Origin: Lentisphaerae bacterium WC36
GTDB taxonomy: Bacteria; Verrucomicrobiota; Lentisphaeria; Victivallales; SZUA-371
Direction: 5' to 3'
Length of the DNA: 64,000 nt
NCBI GenBank assembly: GCA_020683205.1
Contig: CP085689.1
Span: 992,001 to 1,056,000 of the forward strand
Part shown: positions 28,291-35,650 of the stretch, one piece after another
How positions within the stretch are numbered: position 1 is the stretch's first letter
Layout: each line of letters starts with the position of its first letter
Position numbers and translations under genes: made by a program
Notes under the pieces: generated by a model
Seen by the model: the letters and a program-made list of their open reading frames with translations, nothing else
Database searches by the model: none
What the model was told of the DNA's origin: nothing

Positions 28291-28695
28291 ATGTTTAAAA
28301 AAATATTAATAGCTCTCTTCTTAGTTCTTAGTATATCTTTTCTAACAATTTCATTATGGCCAAAAAAATTGAGTGGTAATTTCGAGGATGTTTCAAATGA
28401 ACAAAGTAATCAAGCATGTAAATATGTGGATGAATTGTTAAATAAAGTAGCGAAAAGGAGACAAAGAGATTTTATTAACTCCAGAGGGAGTTTAAGTATT
28501 CAAAATATGAAGCTGTGTTATACTGTTTTAAGCAATTATAAGTCTGCATCTGCAGACGAGAAGAGTGTTCAAACAGTAAAAAACTCAGATAGATATCAAT
28601 TAAATATTGTAGGTGAGAATAATAAAAAAATTCTTTGCTATTTAAAATATGATCAATCTAACCAAAAATGGCTTTTTGACGGCCTGAATATCTAA
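28291..28695 (+). CDS. Small membrane-anchored hypothetical protein
   Basis: The frame is open from 28123, but the plausible start is ATG 28291 with GGA upstream, 17 bp after the pseudopilin stop TAA plus TAA. The product is 134 residues: an N-terminal anchor (MFKKILIALFLVLSISFLTI) and a soluble domain ending KWLFDGLNI. A single anchor with a short alpha/beta domain resembles DUF4878/SnoaL-like or lipoprotein-type folds, but no motif decides. It is probably co-transcribed with the pseudopilin. Confidence 0.6.
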   Translation: MFKKILIALFLVLSISFLTISLWPKKLSGNFEDVSNEQSNQACKYVDELLNKVAKRRQRDFINSRGSLSIQNMKLCYTVLSNYKSASADEKSVQTVKNSDRYQLNIVGENNKKILCYLKYDQSNQKWLFDGLNI

Positions 28696-28841
28696 AATAC
28701 TCATAAATGGGGGGAAGTATTTTAACTTTTTATATGATTTTGAGACAAAATTTCTCAGTTGTTATGAATTTTTGACACATTATTTAATATTTTTGACTCA
28801 CTAAATTCTTTTTCATTTAAAATTTTACCCACAAAATAAAG

Positions 28842-28858
28842 TTGGCATCGGCTTTGCT
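28842..28858 (+). promoter_or_regulatory. Possible sigma-54 promoter of the Hsp20 pair
   Basis: TTGGCATCGGCTTTGCT carries GG and GC 12 bases apart within TGGCA...TTTGC, the sigma-54 -24/-12 pattern. It ends 77 bp upstream of the first Hsp20 start. It stands out as a GC-richer patch in AT-rich DNA. I see no enhancer-binding site. An alternative is simple chance. Confidence 0.4.
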
Positions 28859-28934
28859 CTATATATTTTCAGAAACAAAAATTAAGAGTATTAAAAAATA
28901 CTTCTTTTAAAATAAAATGTAAGGAGATATAAAA

Positions 28935-29378
28935 ATGTTAGTAAAAAAAGTAAATAATAATTGGGATTTATTTAATCCATGGCGTTCAGTTGGAGATTTA
29001 CATTATGATTTGAGTTCACTATTTGACATGATGAATGACCAGTTGACCAATAGTCGAGCCAGTTATCCAAAGTTAAATGTCCAAGAAACTGATAAAGAGT
29101 TTATAGTTCAAGCATTTTTGCCAGGTTGCAAAAAAGAAAAAATTAATGTTCAAGTTCTGAGTAATTATTTAACAATTTCTGCAACTCGTGAAGATAATCC
29201 TAAATCTGATGATGAAAAATATTTGCGCAAAGAGCGCAGTTTTGGAATTTTTGAAGAAAGTTTAAATTTACCTTCAAAAGTTCAAAATGATAACATTACT
29301 GCTGAGTACAAAAATGGTATTTTGACAGTAACTTTGCCTAAATTAGAAAATAAAATAACATCAGTAAAAGTGCTATAA
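28935..29378 (+). CDS. Hsp20 small heat-shock protein 1
   Basis: 147 residues of the alpha-crystallin family. An N-terminal arm (NNWDLFNPWRSVGDLHYDL) is followed by the crystallin domain (about 42-140) with YPKLNVQETDKEFIVQAFLP and KYLRKERSFGIFEESLNLP, and the closing signature EYKNGILTVTLPK. The C-terminus SVKVL is short and has an I-x-V-like tail. It acts as an ATP-independent holdase for unfolding proteins. The ribosome site is AAGGAGATA. The second Hsp20 gene begins 23 bp later. Confidence 0.93.
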   Translation: MLVKKVNNNWDLFNPWRSVGDLHYDLSSLFDMMNDQLTNSRASYPKLNVQETDKEFIVQAFLPGCKKEKINVQVLSNYLTISATREDNPKSDDEKYLRKERSFGIFEESLNLPSKVQNDNITAEYKNGILTVTLPKLENKITSVKVL

Positions 29379-29401
29379 ATTGGAAAAAAGGAGATACAAA
29401 A

Positions 29402-29731
29402 ATGACTAAAGAAATTGAAAAAAAGTTAGAATATGTGACATTCACTCCGCCTGTTGACATTGTTGAAAAAAGCGATGGTCTAGACATATTTTTGGATGTT
29501 CCTGGAGCTTGTCAAGAATGTTTAGATGTCAATATTGAGGATAATGTGCTCTCAATCAAGGCTGAAACAAATACTAAATATAATGATAAATTTATCAAAT
29601 ATGAGCGAGCTTTCAGCCTGTCAGATGATTTAGCGGCAGATAAAACTTCGGCGAAAGTTGAAGATGGTCAACTAAAAATGCACATTCCAAAAAATGAAGA
29701 AGCAAAAATAAAAAGAATTACGGTCACTTAA
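29402..29731 (+). CDS. Hsp20 small heat-shock protein 2
   Basis: 109 residues, shorter than its neighbour because the N-terminal arm is nearly absent. The crystallin fold is shown by FTPPVDIVEKSDGLDIFLDV, KYERAFSLSDDLAADKTSAK and VEDGQLKMHIPK. The tail (RITV) provides the I-x-V-like contact. Paired Hsp20 proteins of unequal length often form mixed oligomers. It shares transcription with the first copy and is closed by a hairpin at 29766. Confidence 0.9.
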   Translation: MTKEIEKKLEYVTFTPPVDIVEKSDGLDIFLDVPGACQECLDVNIEDNVLSIKAETNTKYNDKFIKYERAFSLSDDLAADKTSAKVEDGQLKMHIPKNEEAKIKRITVT

Positions 29732-29765
29732 ACCAATAATTCTTAATTAAATCCTTAAAAATTAT

Positions 29766-29800
29766 ACTGTGAAGTTAAAATTTAGCTTCACAGTTTTTTG
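29766..29800 (+). terminator. Terminator of the Hsp20 operon
   Basis: TGTGAAG and CTTCACA pair around a loop that includes TTAAAATTTA and run into GTTTTTT. It overlaps the last codons of the convergent AraC gene. A very similar hairpin occurs at 31473-31498. Confidence 0.7.
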
Positions 29801-30584
29801 CTAAATATTTGACTGGTGGGAGTCCAAGCTCTTTGCGAAACATTTCAATAAAAGAACTTGAGTTATGGTAGCCTAGTTCACAACTGACCTCATTTACACT
29901 TTTTCCTTGAACTAGAATTTCAATGGCCTTTTGTAACTTCATTCTTTTACGCCAATCAGAAAATGATAACCCCGTTTCTTTTTTAAAAAGCCGTAATAAT
30001 GTCCTTGAACTTGCTCCAGAGTGCTTGGCATAGTCATTTAAAGATTTCTGGGAGCTGGGATTGTCTAATAAGGCGTTAATTGTTTTCATTAAACGGGTGT
30101 CAGACCCCAAAGGTAAAAAAAGTTCATCTTTTTCTGCTTGCGCTATTTCATCAATAACGACCATCATAAGGCGAAATTCAGGGCTGTTTAATTCATAATT
30201 ATCACCAATTTTTGCAGCTTTATAAATTAATTCCTTTAAAAGTTTTGAAACTTTTATAACAATGCAACTTGTAGGTAATGTTGACACCGCAGATTCATCG
30301 ATGAAAATATTTAACAATGAAACTTTGTTTTGAAAATAAACTTGATGTTCATAATGTGGAGGCACCCATACTGCTTGAGTTGGAGGCACTAACCAAGACC
30401 GCTTTTCACAAAAAACTCTCATGATACCAGATTCTGCAAAAATAAGTTGTCCTCGTGGGTGGCTATGAGGATTCGCACAACAAGTCTCAAATACTTGCCT
30501 TGCTAGTGGAATTACTGGAATTTTTTTATTTTTCCGAAAGCCTACTTCAATTGGATTTAATTTTGTCTTTTTTTCTATATTCAT
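29775..30584 (-). CDS. AraC-family transcriptional regulator with cupin sensor domain
   Basis: 269 residues. The N-terminal half is a cupin-like sensor (SHPRGQLIFAESGIMRV, PPTQAVWVPPHYEHQVYF). The C-terminal AraC DNA-binding domain shows two helix-turn-helix motifs: LNDYAKHSGASSRTLLRLFK and VNEVSCELGYHNSSSFIEMF with LPPVKYL. It is divergent from the methyltransferase with an 80-bp shared promoter region, so control of that gene is likely. Its promoter is placed so that transcription may begin at the start codon. Confidence 0.92.
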   Translation of the reverse strand: MNIEKKTKLNPIEVGFRKNKKIPVIPLARQVFETCCANPHSHPRGQLIFAESGIMRVFCEKRSWLVPPTQAVWVPPHYEHQVYFQNKVSLLNIFIDESAVSTLPTSCIVIKVSKLLKELIYKAAKIGDNYELNSPEFRLMMVVIDEIAQAEKDELFLPLGSDTRLMKTINALLDNPSSQKSLNDYAKHSGASSRTLLRLFKKETGLSFSDWRKRMKLQKAIEILVQGKSVNEVSCELGYHNSSSFIEMFRKELGLPPVKYLAKNCEAKF

Positions 30585-30590
30585 TGTCTT

Positions 30591-30619
30591 AGTATAGATA
30601 TTATGACAAGTAAAGTCAA
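30591..30619 (-). promoter_or_regulatory. Promoter of the AraC gene, possibly giving a leaderless mRNA
   Basis: On the minus strand TTGACT (30614-30619) and TATACT (30591-30596) are 17 bp apart. Transcription 6-8 bases past the -10 would start at 30583-30585, the ATG itself (30582-30584). A dyad TGAC-N7-GTCA (30604-30618) overlaps the -35 and could be the operator. A TATAAT at 30622-30627 may be the -10 of the divergent gene. Confidence 0.55.
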
Positions 30620-30663
30620 GCTATAATAGAAATATAGTAAAGAATAAATAAAAGGAGTTTAGT

Positions 30664-31449
30664 ATGTTTAATAAAAATGAAAACCAGTCTCAACATGAGA
30701 AACAAATATTAAAACAATTTTCGTATCAAGCTATTCCATTTGCTGAATTACCTAGTCATATGAGTGGCATTGATATTTTATTGGAGATGTCCAAAGTAAA
30801 GATAACTGATAAAGTTTTAGATGTTGCCTGCGGCCCTGGTTTAGTTAGTTGTGAGTTTGCTTTTAATTCAGCTTATGTTACTGGAATAGATATTACCCCT
30901 GAAATGATAATTCAAGCAAAAAAAAGACAACAGGCAAATAATCTTAAAAATCTTGAATGGATTCAGTCTGATGCTTTTCCTTTGCCTTTTGAAGATAACA
31001 GTTTTGATGTGATAGTTAGTCGTTATAGTTTTCATCATATGCTAAATTATGATAAAATATTTGATGAGATGTTTCGAGTATGTAAAACTGGTGGTAGAAT
31101 AGTTATTGCTGACGTGTCTCTTGAGGAAAAATATTCTCAAGCTTATGATCAAATGGAAATTTTAAGAGATTCATCTCATGTTCACGCATTAACGCATGAA
31201 GAGTTTAATACTCTTTTTATTAATGGCAATTTAATAAATTGTCAGCAAATTTCATATGATGTTGAATTAGAGCTTGAAGCACAACTTAATGCATCTTTGC
31301 TAGCTACAGAAAATCAAGAAAAATTAAGGCAATTGATTAAAGATGATATAAATAAAAACACTTTAGGTATCAATGCGCACCTAAAAGATAACAATGTTTA
31401 CTATTATGTTCCTATAAAAGTTTTAGTGGGAGAAAAGGTAATTAAATAA
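30664..31449 (+). CDS. Class I SAM-dependent methyltransferase
   Basis: 261 residues. The Rossmann motifs are clear: KVLDVACGPGLVSCEFAF (motif I), YVTGIDITPEMIIQAKKRQQ (motif II), WIQSDAFPLPFEDNSFDVIV (motif III) and the Methyltransf_11-type SRYSFHHM. This is the general small-molecule or UbiE/Coq5-like group; the substrate cannot be assigned. It has a good ribosome site (AAGGAG). It lies divergent from an AraC regulator and is closed by a hairpin at 31473. The pair looks like a regulated detoxification or modification unit. Confidence 0.85.
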   Translation: MFNKNENQSQHEKQILKQFSYQAIPFAELPSHMSGIDILLEMSKVKITDKVLDVACGPGLVSCEFAFNSAYVTGIDITPEMIIQAKKRQQANNLKNLEWIQSDAFPLPFEDNSFDVIVSRYSFHHMLNYDKIFDEMFRVCKTGGRIVIADVSLEEKYSQAYDQMEILRDSSHVHALTHEEFNTLFINGNLINCQQISYDVELELEAQLNASLLATENQEKLRQLIKDDINKNTLGINAHLKDNNVYYYVPIKVLVGEKVIK

Positions 31450-31472
31450 TTATTTAATTAGCATAATTACAA

Positions 31473-31498
31473 TGTGACGTTATAAATTTAGCGTCACA
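31473..31498 (+). terminator. Terminator of the methyltransferase gene
   Basis: TGTGACG and CGTCACA pair around TTATAAATTTAG. Stem, loop and about 25 bp of following sequence resemble the Hsp20 terminator at 29766, and the minus-strand reading TYAKHCDAKF echoes the AraC end YLAKNCEAKF. It appears to be a duplicated copy of the AraC 3' end. Confidence 0.5.
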
Positions 31499-31984
31499 GT
31501 GTTTCGCATAAGTAGTTAATTGATAATTTTTAAATTTAAAAAAATTATTTTTGTAAATAAGGGGGAGGGATATTAGCAAGGTGGTTGATGAACTCGTTAA
31601 ATATTGATTTGCACTGTGAATGTGTATTATTAGAATTGGCTGAATAAACATCCTTAATTGCTTCAGCTTTTTAGTCGTCTGTATAATGACGGTTTTGTGC
31701 AAACCCTTAAGATGATAACGATATTAAAAAATTCTCCTAATTTTTTTTCTGATAAACAGTTAAAAAAACTCATTCGGGTACTTAATTTTCCCACAATAAG
31801 AACTCTTCTGATAAAGAAACTAACCCTAATAAACAAAATATTAGTACCAAAATAACTTTAAATCTTTATTGAAAGAGGGCGACTATGTAATAACTTCTTG
31901 TAAGGATAATAGCAAATTATTATGGGGGATTATAAGCTATGTCTCCAATGAAGACAATTTAACATTTAGACATTGCAAAGGTGT

Positions 31985-32330
31985 TTGATGGACGAGAATA
32001 ATGAAGAGCCGATTTAATTCAAAAATTTTAAAAAATACATTAATAATTTAGCAATTATTGAAGACTTTAAAAATTTAATGATAAAAAAATATTAAAGCTG
32101 AAGTTGAAAGAATGTCGAAAAGTAATTCCAGCATAAATCCAGAAAAGTTACTCAAAGATGCTTTCAATCATGTTATTGAGCTGAGCTGGCTGGAGGAACT
32201 GAAAAAGTTGTTGGTAATATTTTAAAGAGTATCTATATGGCAAATCAGCAGGTGAAGCCGTAAAAATGTTTTATGATTTTATCTGACAGTGAAAAATTTA
32301 CGATTACAGCATTAAAATAAGGTTATAATT
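31985..32330 (+). pseudogene. Relic of a helical protein
   Basis: Frameshifted plus-strand fragments join into one helical peptide: KAEVERMSKSNSSINPEKLL, KDAFNHVIEL, then AGGTEKVVGNILKSIY and GKSAGEAVKMFYDFI. Upstream (31510-31985) only short, stop-rich frames are present. No family is recognised; the setting suggests old mobile or toxin-related DNA. Confidence 0.35.
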
Positions 32331-32444
32331 TAATTGTTCATTATGCAGTTTACTTAGTATATGGTATATTATATTACTATTTATTAACTTATCTTTTTAA
32401 TGTTTTTCGATTAGGCTACAATCTAAATACGACTAGTTATGTAA

Positions 32445-32570
32445 GAATTTACATGGTGATTTTAAGGTAGGTGCTGGAATCACTGCAAAATTATTAAAAA
32501 AATATTGGTGCTACTGTAGATGAAGTAGCAAAAATTGCTCAAAAATTATTTAAATATAACGCACTTTAAT
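32445..32570 (+). pseudogene. Short coding relic
   Basis: GDFKVGAGITAKLLK in one frame continues as IGATVDEVAKIAQKLFKYNA in another, broken by one extra A in an A-run, and ends at two stop codons. It may be the C-terminus of a small helical protein related to the relic before it. Confidence 0.3.
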
Positions 32571-32622
32571 AAGGGATGTTTAATAACATCAGCCTTAGTA
32601 ACGAAAAATAGGAATAGCGAAA

Positions 32623-32856
32623 ATGAATATTGATTTTTCTTTTTTTGCAGGATATGAAGGCTTTTATTTAAGAAGTGGTTGGCTATCAAAAGGAATTGAA
32701 GATGAAAGACCAAAATATGGGAAATATGGCAATGCAAAGAATGTGGCAAAAAAAAATTTGAAAGTGGTCTACACCAAACATGAAAAAAACGGCATCTACC
32801 GCCGCCGCCAATGTAGTTGCGGCAACACCTTTGAAACTTTTGAAAAATTTGTGTAG
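32623..32856 (+). CDS. Small zinc-ribbon-like protein, probably frameshifted
   Basis: 77 residues as read. The C-terminus VYTKHEKNGIYRRRQCSCGN plus TFETFEKF resembles the second half of a zinc ribbon of the NrdR/Ogr-Delta kind (RRR-x-C-x-CG-x-x-F-x-T). The first CxxC pair is missing in this frame. It appears in another frame just upstream as IWQCKECGKKKFE (about 32717-32756), ahead of a nine-A run. A one-base shift there probably broke an intact zinc-ribbon regulator. The 3' part is GC-richer than its surroundings. Confidence 0.35.
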   Translation: MNIDFSFFAGYEGFYLRSGWLSKGIEDERPKYGKYGNAKNVAKKNLKVVYTKHEKNGIYRRRQCSCGNTFETFEKFV

Positions 32857-32983
32857 AAATTAAAACTAATTAAGCAATTTCTTGTATATATTTGTATAAT
32901 TATGATTTCGTGTTATATTATGATAAGCTCAATTCGGGGATGAGTAATTAATAATAGCAAACAAACAGAAGGAGAAGTTAAAT

Positions 32984-33340
32984 ATGGCTATAAAAAGAAG
33001 AAAAGGTGCAATGACTGTTTATAAAGGCAGTTCGTGTAACGTCACAAAAACAACAAAAAGCAAAAACAATCGCAAATCGACAGGAAAAAAGCAAGCCTCA
33101 AAATCTACTCCTGTAAAACCAAAACGCCCCGTTGCATTTTGTGGAATGAATAAAGGTTTTTTTACTATGATGAAAGAGGATTTTTATGGTGCTAATTCTT
33201 GTACGCTAAATAATAACAAGCCAAATAAAGCTCAATTTGAAATATTTAGAAGCTTAGAATTTCAATATTTTCAATGTGGTCAAAATATTATGATGCGAGT
33301 AATGGCTAATAAAAGTAAATTGAATTTTTTAAAATATTAA
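32984..33340 (+). CDS. N-terminal part of a toxin-like protein (before an in-frame stop)
   Basis: 118 residues with a good ribosome site (GAAGGAGAAG). The first 50 residues are strongly basic (KRRKGAMTVYKGSSCNVTKT, KKQASKSTPVKPKRP), like a low-complexity leader. A segment FCGMNKGFFTMMKEDFYG follows. It ends at TAA 33338-33340. The next ORF lies in exactly the same frame with no stop between and no ATG of its own, so the two are best seen as one gene of about 466 codons split by a single nonsense codon. Confidence 0.55.
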   Translation: MAIKRRKGAMTVYKGSSCNVTKTTKSKNNRKSTGKKQASKSTPVKPKRPVAFCGMNKGFFTMMKEDFYGANSCTLNNNKPNKAQFEIFRSLEFQYFQCGQNIMMRVMANKSKLNFLKY

Positions 33341-33361
33341 TTATATTATAGATGGAAATTT

Positions 33362-34384
33362 TTGGAAGCTTTCAATACATGGTATGGTCAAAATACATTA
33401 TCCAGTGGGACTGCATGTTATGAAGAGGCTGTAAAAATTTTTGATGAAATATTAGAGTTATATAAAGATCATGGTAAAACTGGCGGTTTCATGGTTGAAG
33501 AGGCTGAAATTAGTGCTAATAAAGATCGCCGTATTTGTGCAGCGGTACAGACGGAATGTTCAAATGAAAAATTAGCGGAGATTGTTGGTTTAGAAAAAGA
33601 TAAAATTAATAGTTGGTTAAAAGAATTTTATGCTAAAGGAAACAGCTTGACGCAAAATATGGCAATGGGTGACACTGAGGTTAAGTTAGGTCAATGTTAC
33701 TCAGTTCCAAATGTATTAATAATAATTGATGTATCCACTTTGGCATCATTTAAAGATATAAATACTATTGCTCAATTATGTAGCATTATTAGCATAAATT
33801 CTACTAATAAAGAAGGTTATAAAGGGATTGTTGCAAACAAGCAAGAATTAAGTAACTTGCAATTTATAGATAGAAGTTCAATTTGGGGGTTTAGTGCGTT
33901 TGGCAACAAAATACCACTTCATCTAGGCATAGCAAAAAAAGAAAAAGCGATAACTTTAAAAGATATTATTACTGCTCATTATTATCGCAATCTTTTGAAT
34001 AAAGCTCCTAAAACTGAAGATGAAGCTAAGGCTGCAGGATATATAAAATTATCTGCTTGGAAAAGTAAGTATCATAGTCATCCTGATAATGGTGATTCAG
34101 GAAAAACTAATGGGAAAAAAAATAAGAAATATGTCTCGAAAGATGGCAAACATGAGGCTGTATATGATGAAAATGGAAAGTTGGTTACAAATAATAGAAA
34201 TCAGGGGACATATAACTATGCATCGCCAGATGATTGGTTTGGACATTTTATTTATGATATGATACCATATTTTATTTTTGGGAATACTCCTAATGATCCA
34301 ACGCCTTTTATAAACAGGGTTTCAGGACCAAATCCTGAAAAAGATAGCCCTATTTTCGGATCGCATGGAATTCCATATCACTAG
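33362..34384 (+). CDS. C-terminal part of a toxin-like protein (after an in-frame stop)
   Basis: 340 residues from a TTG at 33362, open in frame back to the TAA at 33338. A CAA-to-TAA change would explain the break. The middle is helical (FNTWYGQNTLSSGTACYEEA, IFDEILELYKDHG, then KLAEIVGLEKDKINSWL). The C-terminal 110 residues read KKYVSKDGKHEAVYDENGKL, VTNNRNQGTYNYASP and HFIYDMIPYFIFGNTPND. I have the impression of similar D-G-x-x-E-A-V-Y-D and G-T-Y-N-Y...D-x-x-P-Y stretches at the ends of polymorphic toxins, but I cannot name the family. Two anchored proteins downstream would fit immunity partners. Confidence 0.5.
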   Translation: MEAFNTWYGQNTLSSGTACYEEAVKIFDEILELYKDHGKTGGFMVEEAEISANKDRRICAAVQTECSNEKLAEIVGLEKDKINSWLKEFYAKGNSLTQNMAMGDTEVKLGQCYSVPNVLIIIDVSTLASFKDINTIAQLCSIISINSTNKEGYKGIVANKQELSNLQFIDRSSIWGFSAFGNKIPLHLGIAKKEKAITLKDIITAHYYRNLLNKAPKTEDEAKAAGYIKLSAWKSKYHSHPDNGDSGKTNGKKNKKYVSKDGKHEAVYDENGKLVTNNRNQGTYNYASPDDWFGHFIYDMIPYFIFGNTPNDPTPFINRVSGPNPEKDSPIFGSHGIPYH

Positions 34385-34427
34385 TAGTCAAGCAGAAAAT
34401 TTTTAATTTACAAATAGCAAGGAGTAT

Positions 34428-34994
34428 ATGAAAGTGTTTAAGAATCGAAAAATAGTATTAATGTTATGTTTTGCAGTCACTTTGGTCTTAAATATTATAG
34501 CTCTAAAATTTTATTTAAGTCTGAAATATATCAGCATTGATAAGGTTTTTTCACCGCTTGTTTTTAAAGGTGAGAAATCTGACTTGCAATATAAGTGTAG
34601 AATTGATTTGAATAGCAAAAGAAAGTGGTATGATCAAGCCTCAATATCAGTTATAACTGGTAGTGAGCCTTATGAACTTTTTTTAGCATTAAGCTCTAAA
34701 AAGGTTGTTGATGTTGAAGTTAAAAATATAACTTTTGCTTGTGATAATGTTAGTTATACTTGTAAGAATTTAAAGTTTAAAAAGAAATTTAACTCTTCAC
34801 TACAAACTTTTTATTTTACGATAGATAAAATTTTTATCCCATTTGTAGAAAATAAAAAATTAAAAGTAACTTATAATTTAAGTATTAAAGATAGTAATGG
34901 AAATACAAAAAATGAAACCATCAGTGCTTTTTTTACTCCTATAATAAATATTGAAACAGGTTTTAAATTTGTTGAAGAAATGAAAGGAATTTAA
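34428..34994 (+). CDS. Anchored beta-rich protein, possible immunity protein (copy 1)
   Basis: 188 residues with AAGGAG 4 bases before the ATG. One N-terminal membrane helix (IVLMLCFAVTLVLNIIALKF) is followed by a predicted extracytoplasmic beta-rich domain ending INIETGFKFVEEMKG. It is paralogous to the next gene (same length, the pattern I-x-x-x-F...SGFKF-IE, and the motif EPYELFLALSSKK against APYRLCFYIESDK). Two copies directly downstream of a toxin-like gene suggest periplasm-facing immunity proteins. This is context only. Confidence 0.5.
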   Translation: MKVFKNRKIVLMLCFAVTLVLNIIALKFYLSLKYISIDKVFSPLVFKGEKSDLQYKCRIDLNSKRKWYDQASISVITGSEPYELFLALSSKKVVDVEVKNITFACDNVSYTCKNLKFKKKFNSSLQTFYFTIDKIFIPFVENKKLKVTYNLSIKDSNGNTKNETISAFFTPIINIETGFKFVEEMKGI

Positions 34995-34995
34995 G

Positions 34996-35559
34996 ATGAA
35001 AACATTTATGAAGCATTTTTTAATAAGTTTTGCGATAACAATTATTTTAGTATTATGCTTACAATCTTGCTACCATAATAGTAAATATATTGATATAAAT
35101 AAAGAATTTGGAGCAACATTTAAGAAAACAGAAAATGGTATAAGTTATTTTGGTAATATTATAAATAGGGTTCATGAAATTGAATATTATAAAAATACAC
35201 CTATTGAGATAAGATTGTCTTCAGCTCCATATCGATTGTGTTTTTATATTGAATCTGATAAAATTAAAGATGTTAAACTTGAAGAGTTATTTATTGAATG
35301 TGATGGAATATCCTATTTTATTGACTTAGATTTTGAAAGTAAATATTTTGAAAAAAGGGTAAAAGATAAAAGAATTTCATTTGATTTTTCAAAAATTATT
35401 TTGCCACATATTAAGGGTAAAAAATTGAATATAAACTATAAAGTTAAGATCATTTTAAAAAATGGTGAAATAATTAACAAAGAAGTCAAAATGGATTTTG
35501 AGCCAACTTATAAAATAGAATCAGGATTTAAATTTATTGAAATGATGATGAGTGCTTAA
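34996..35559 (+). CDS. Lipoprotein paralogue of the preceding gene, possible immunity protein (copy 2)
   Basis: 187 residues, starting 1 bp after the previous stop. The N-terminus has a lipobox (VLCLQSC) instead of a plain anchor. The soluble domain aligns with copy 1 along its whole length: DINKEFGATFKKT, SSAPYRLCFYIESDKIKDV, KGKKLNINYKVKI and ESGFKFIEMM. Divergence is high, so the duplication is old. A terminator at 35598 closes the transcript. Confidence 0.5.
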   Translation: MKTFMKHFLISFAITIILVLCLQSCYHNSKYIDINKEFGATFKKTENGISYFGNIINRVHEIEYYKNTPIEIRLSSAPYRLCFYIESDKIKDVKLEELFIECDGISYFIDLDFESKYFEKRVKDKRISFDFSKIILPHIKGKKLNINYKVKIILKNGEIINKEVKMDFEPTYKIESGFKFIEMMMSA

Positions 35560-35597
35560 GAATTAAAGCATTTATGAAAAATTTGTGTAAAAATAAA

Positions 35598-35630
35598 AAA
35601 GTCCCACGTAAAATAAATTGCTGGGACTTT
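35598..35630. terminator. Bidirectional terminator between convergent genes
   Basis: AAAGTCCCA and TGGGACTTT pair perfectly around a 15-base loop, with A-run on the left and T-rich DNA on the right. It serves the plus-strand lipoprotein gene and the minus-strand KAP gene. Confidence 0.75.
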
Positions 35631-35650
35631 ATTATATTAAAAATATCAAT

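Noticed and set aside
31454-31855. Small ORFs after the methyltransferase as genes
   Set aside because: They overlap a terminator, have no start signal and unusual composition. One only preserves an echo of the AraC end.
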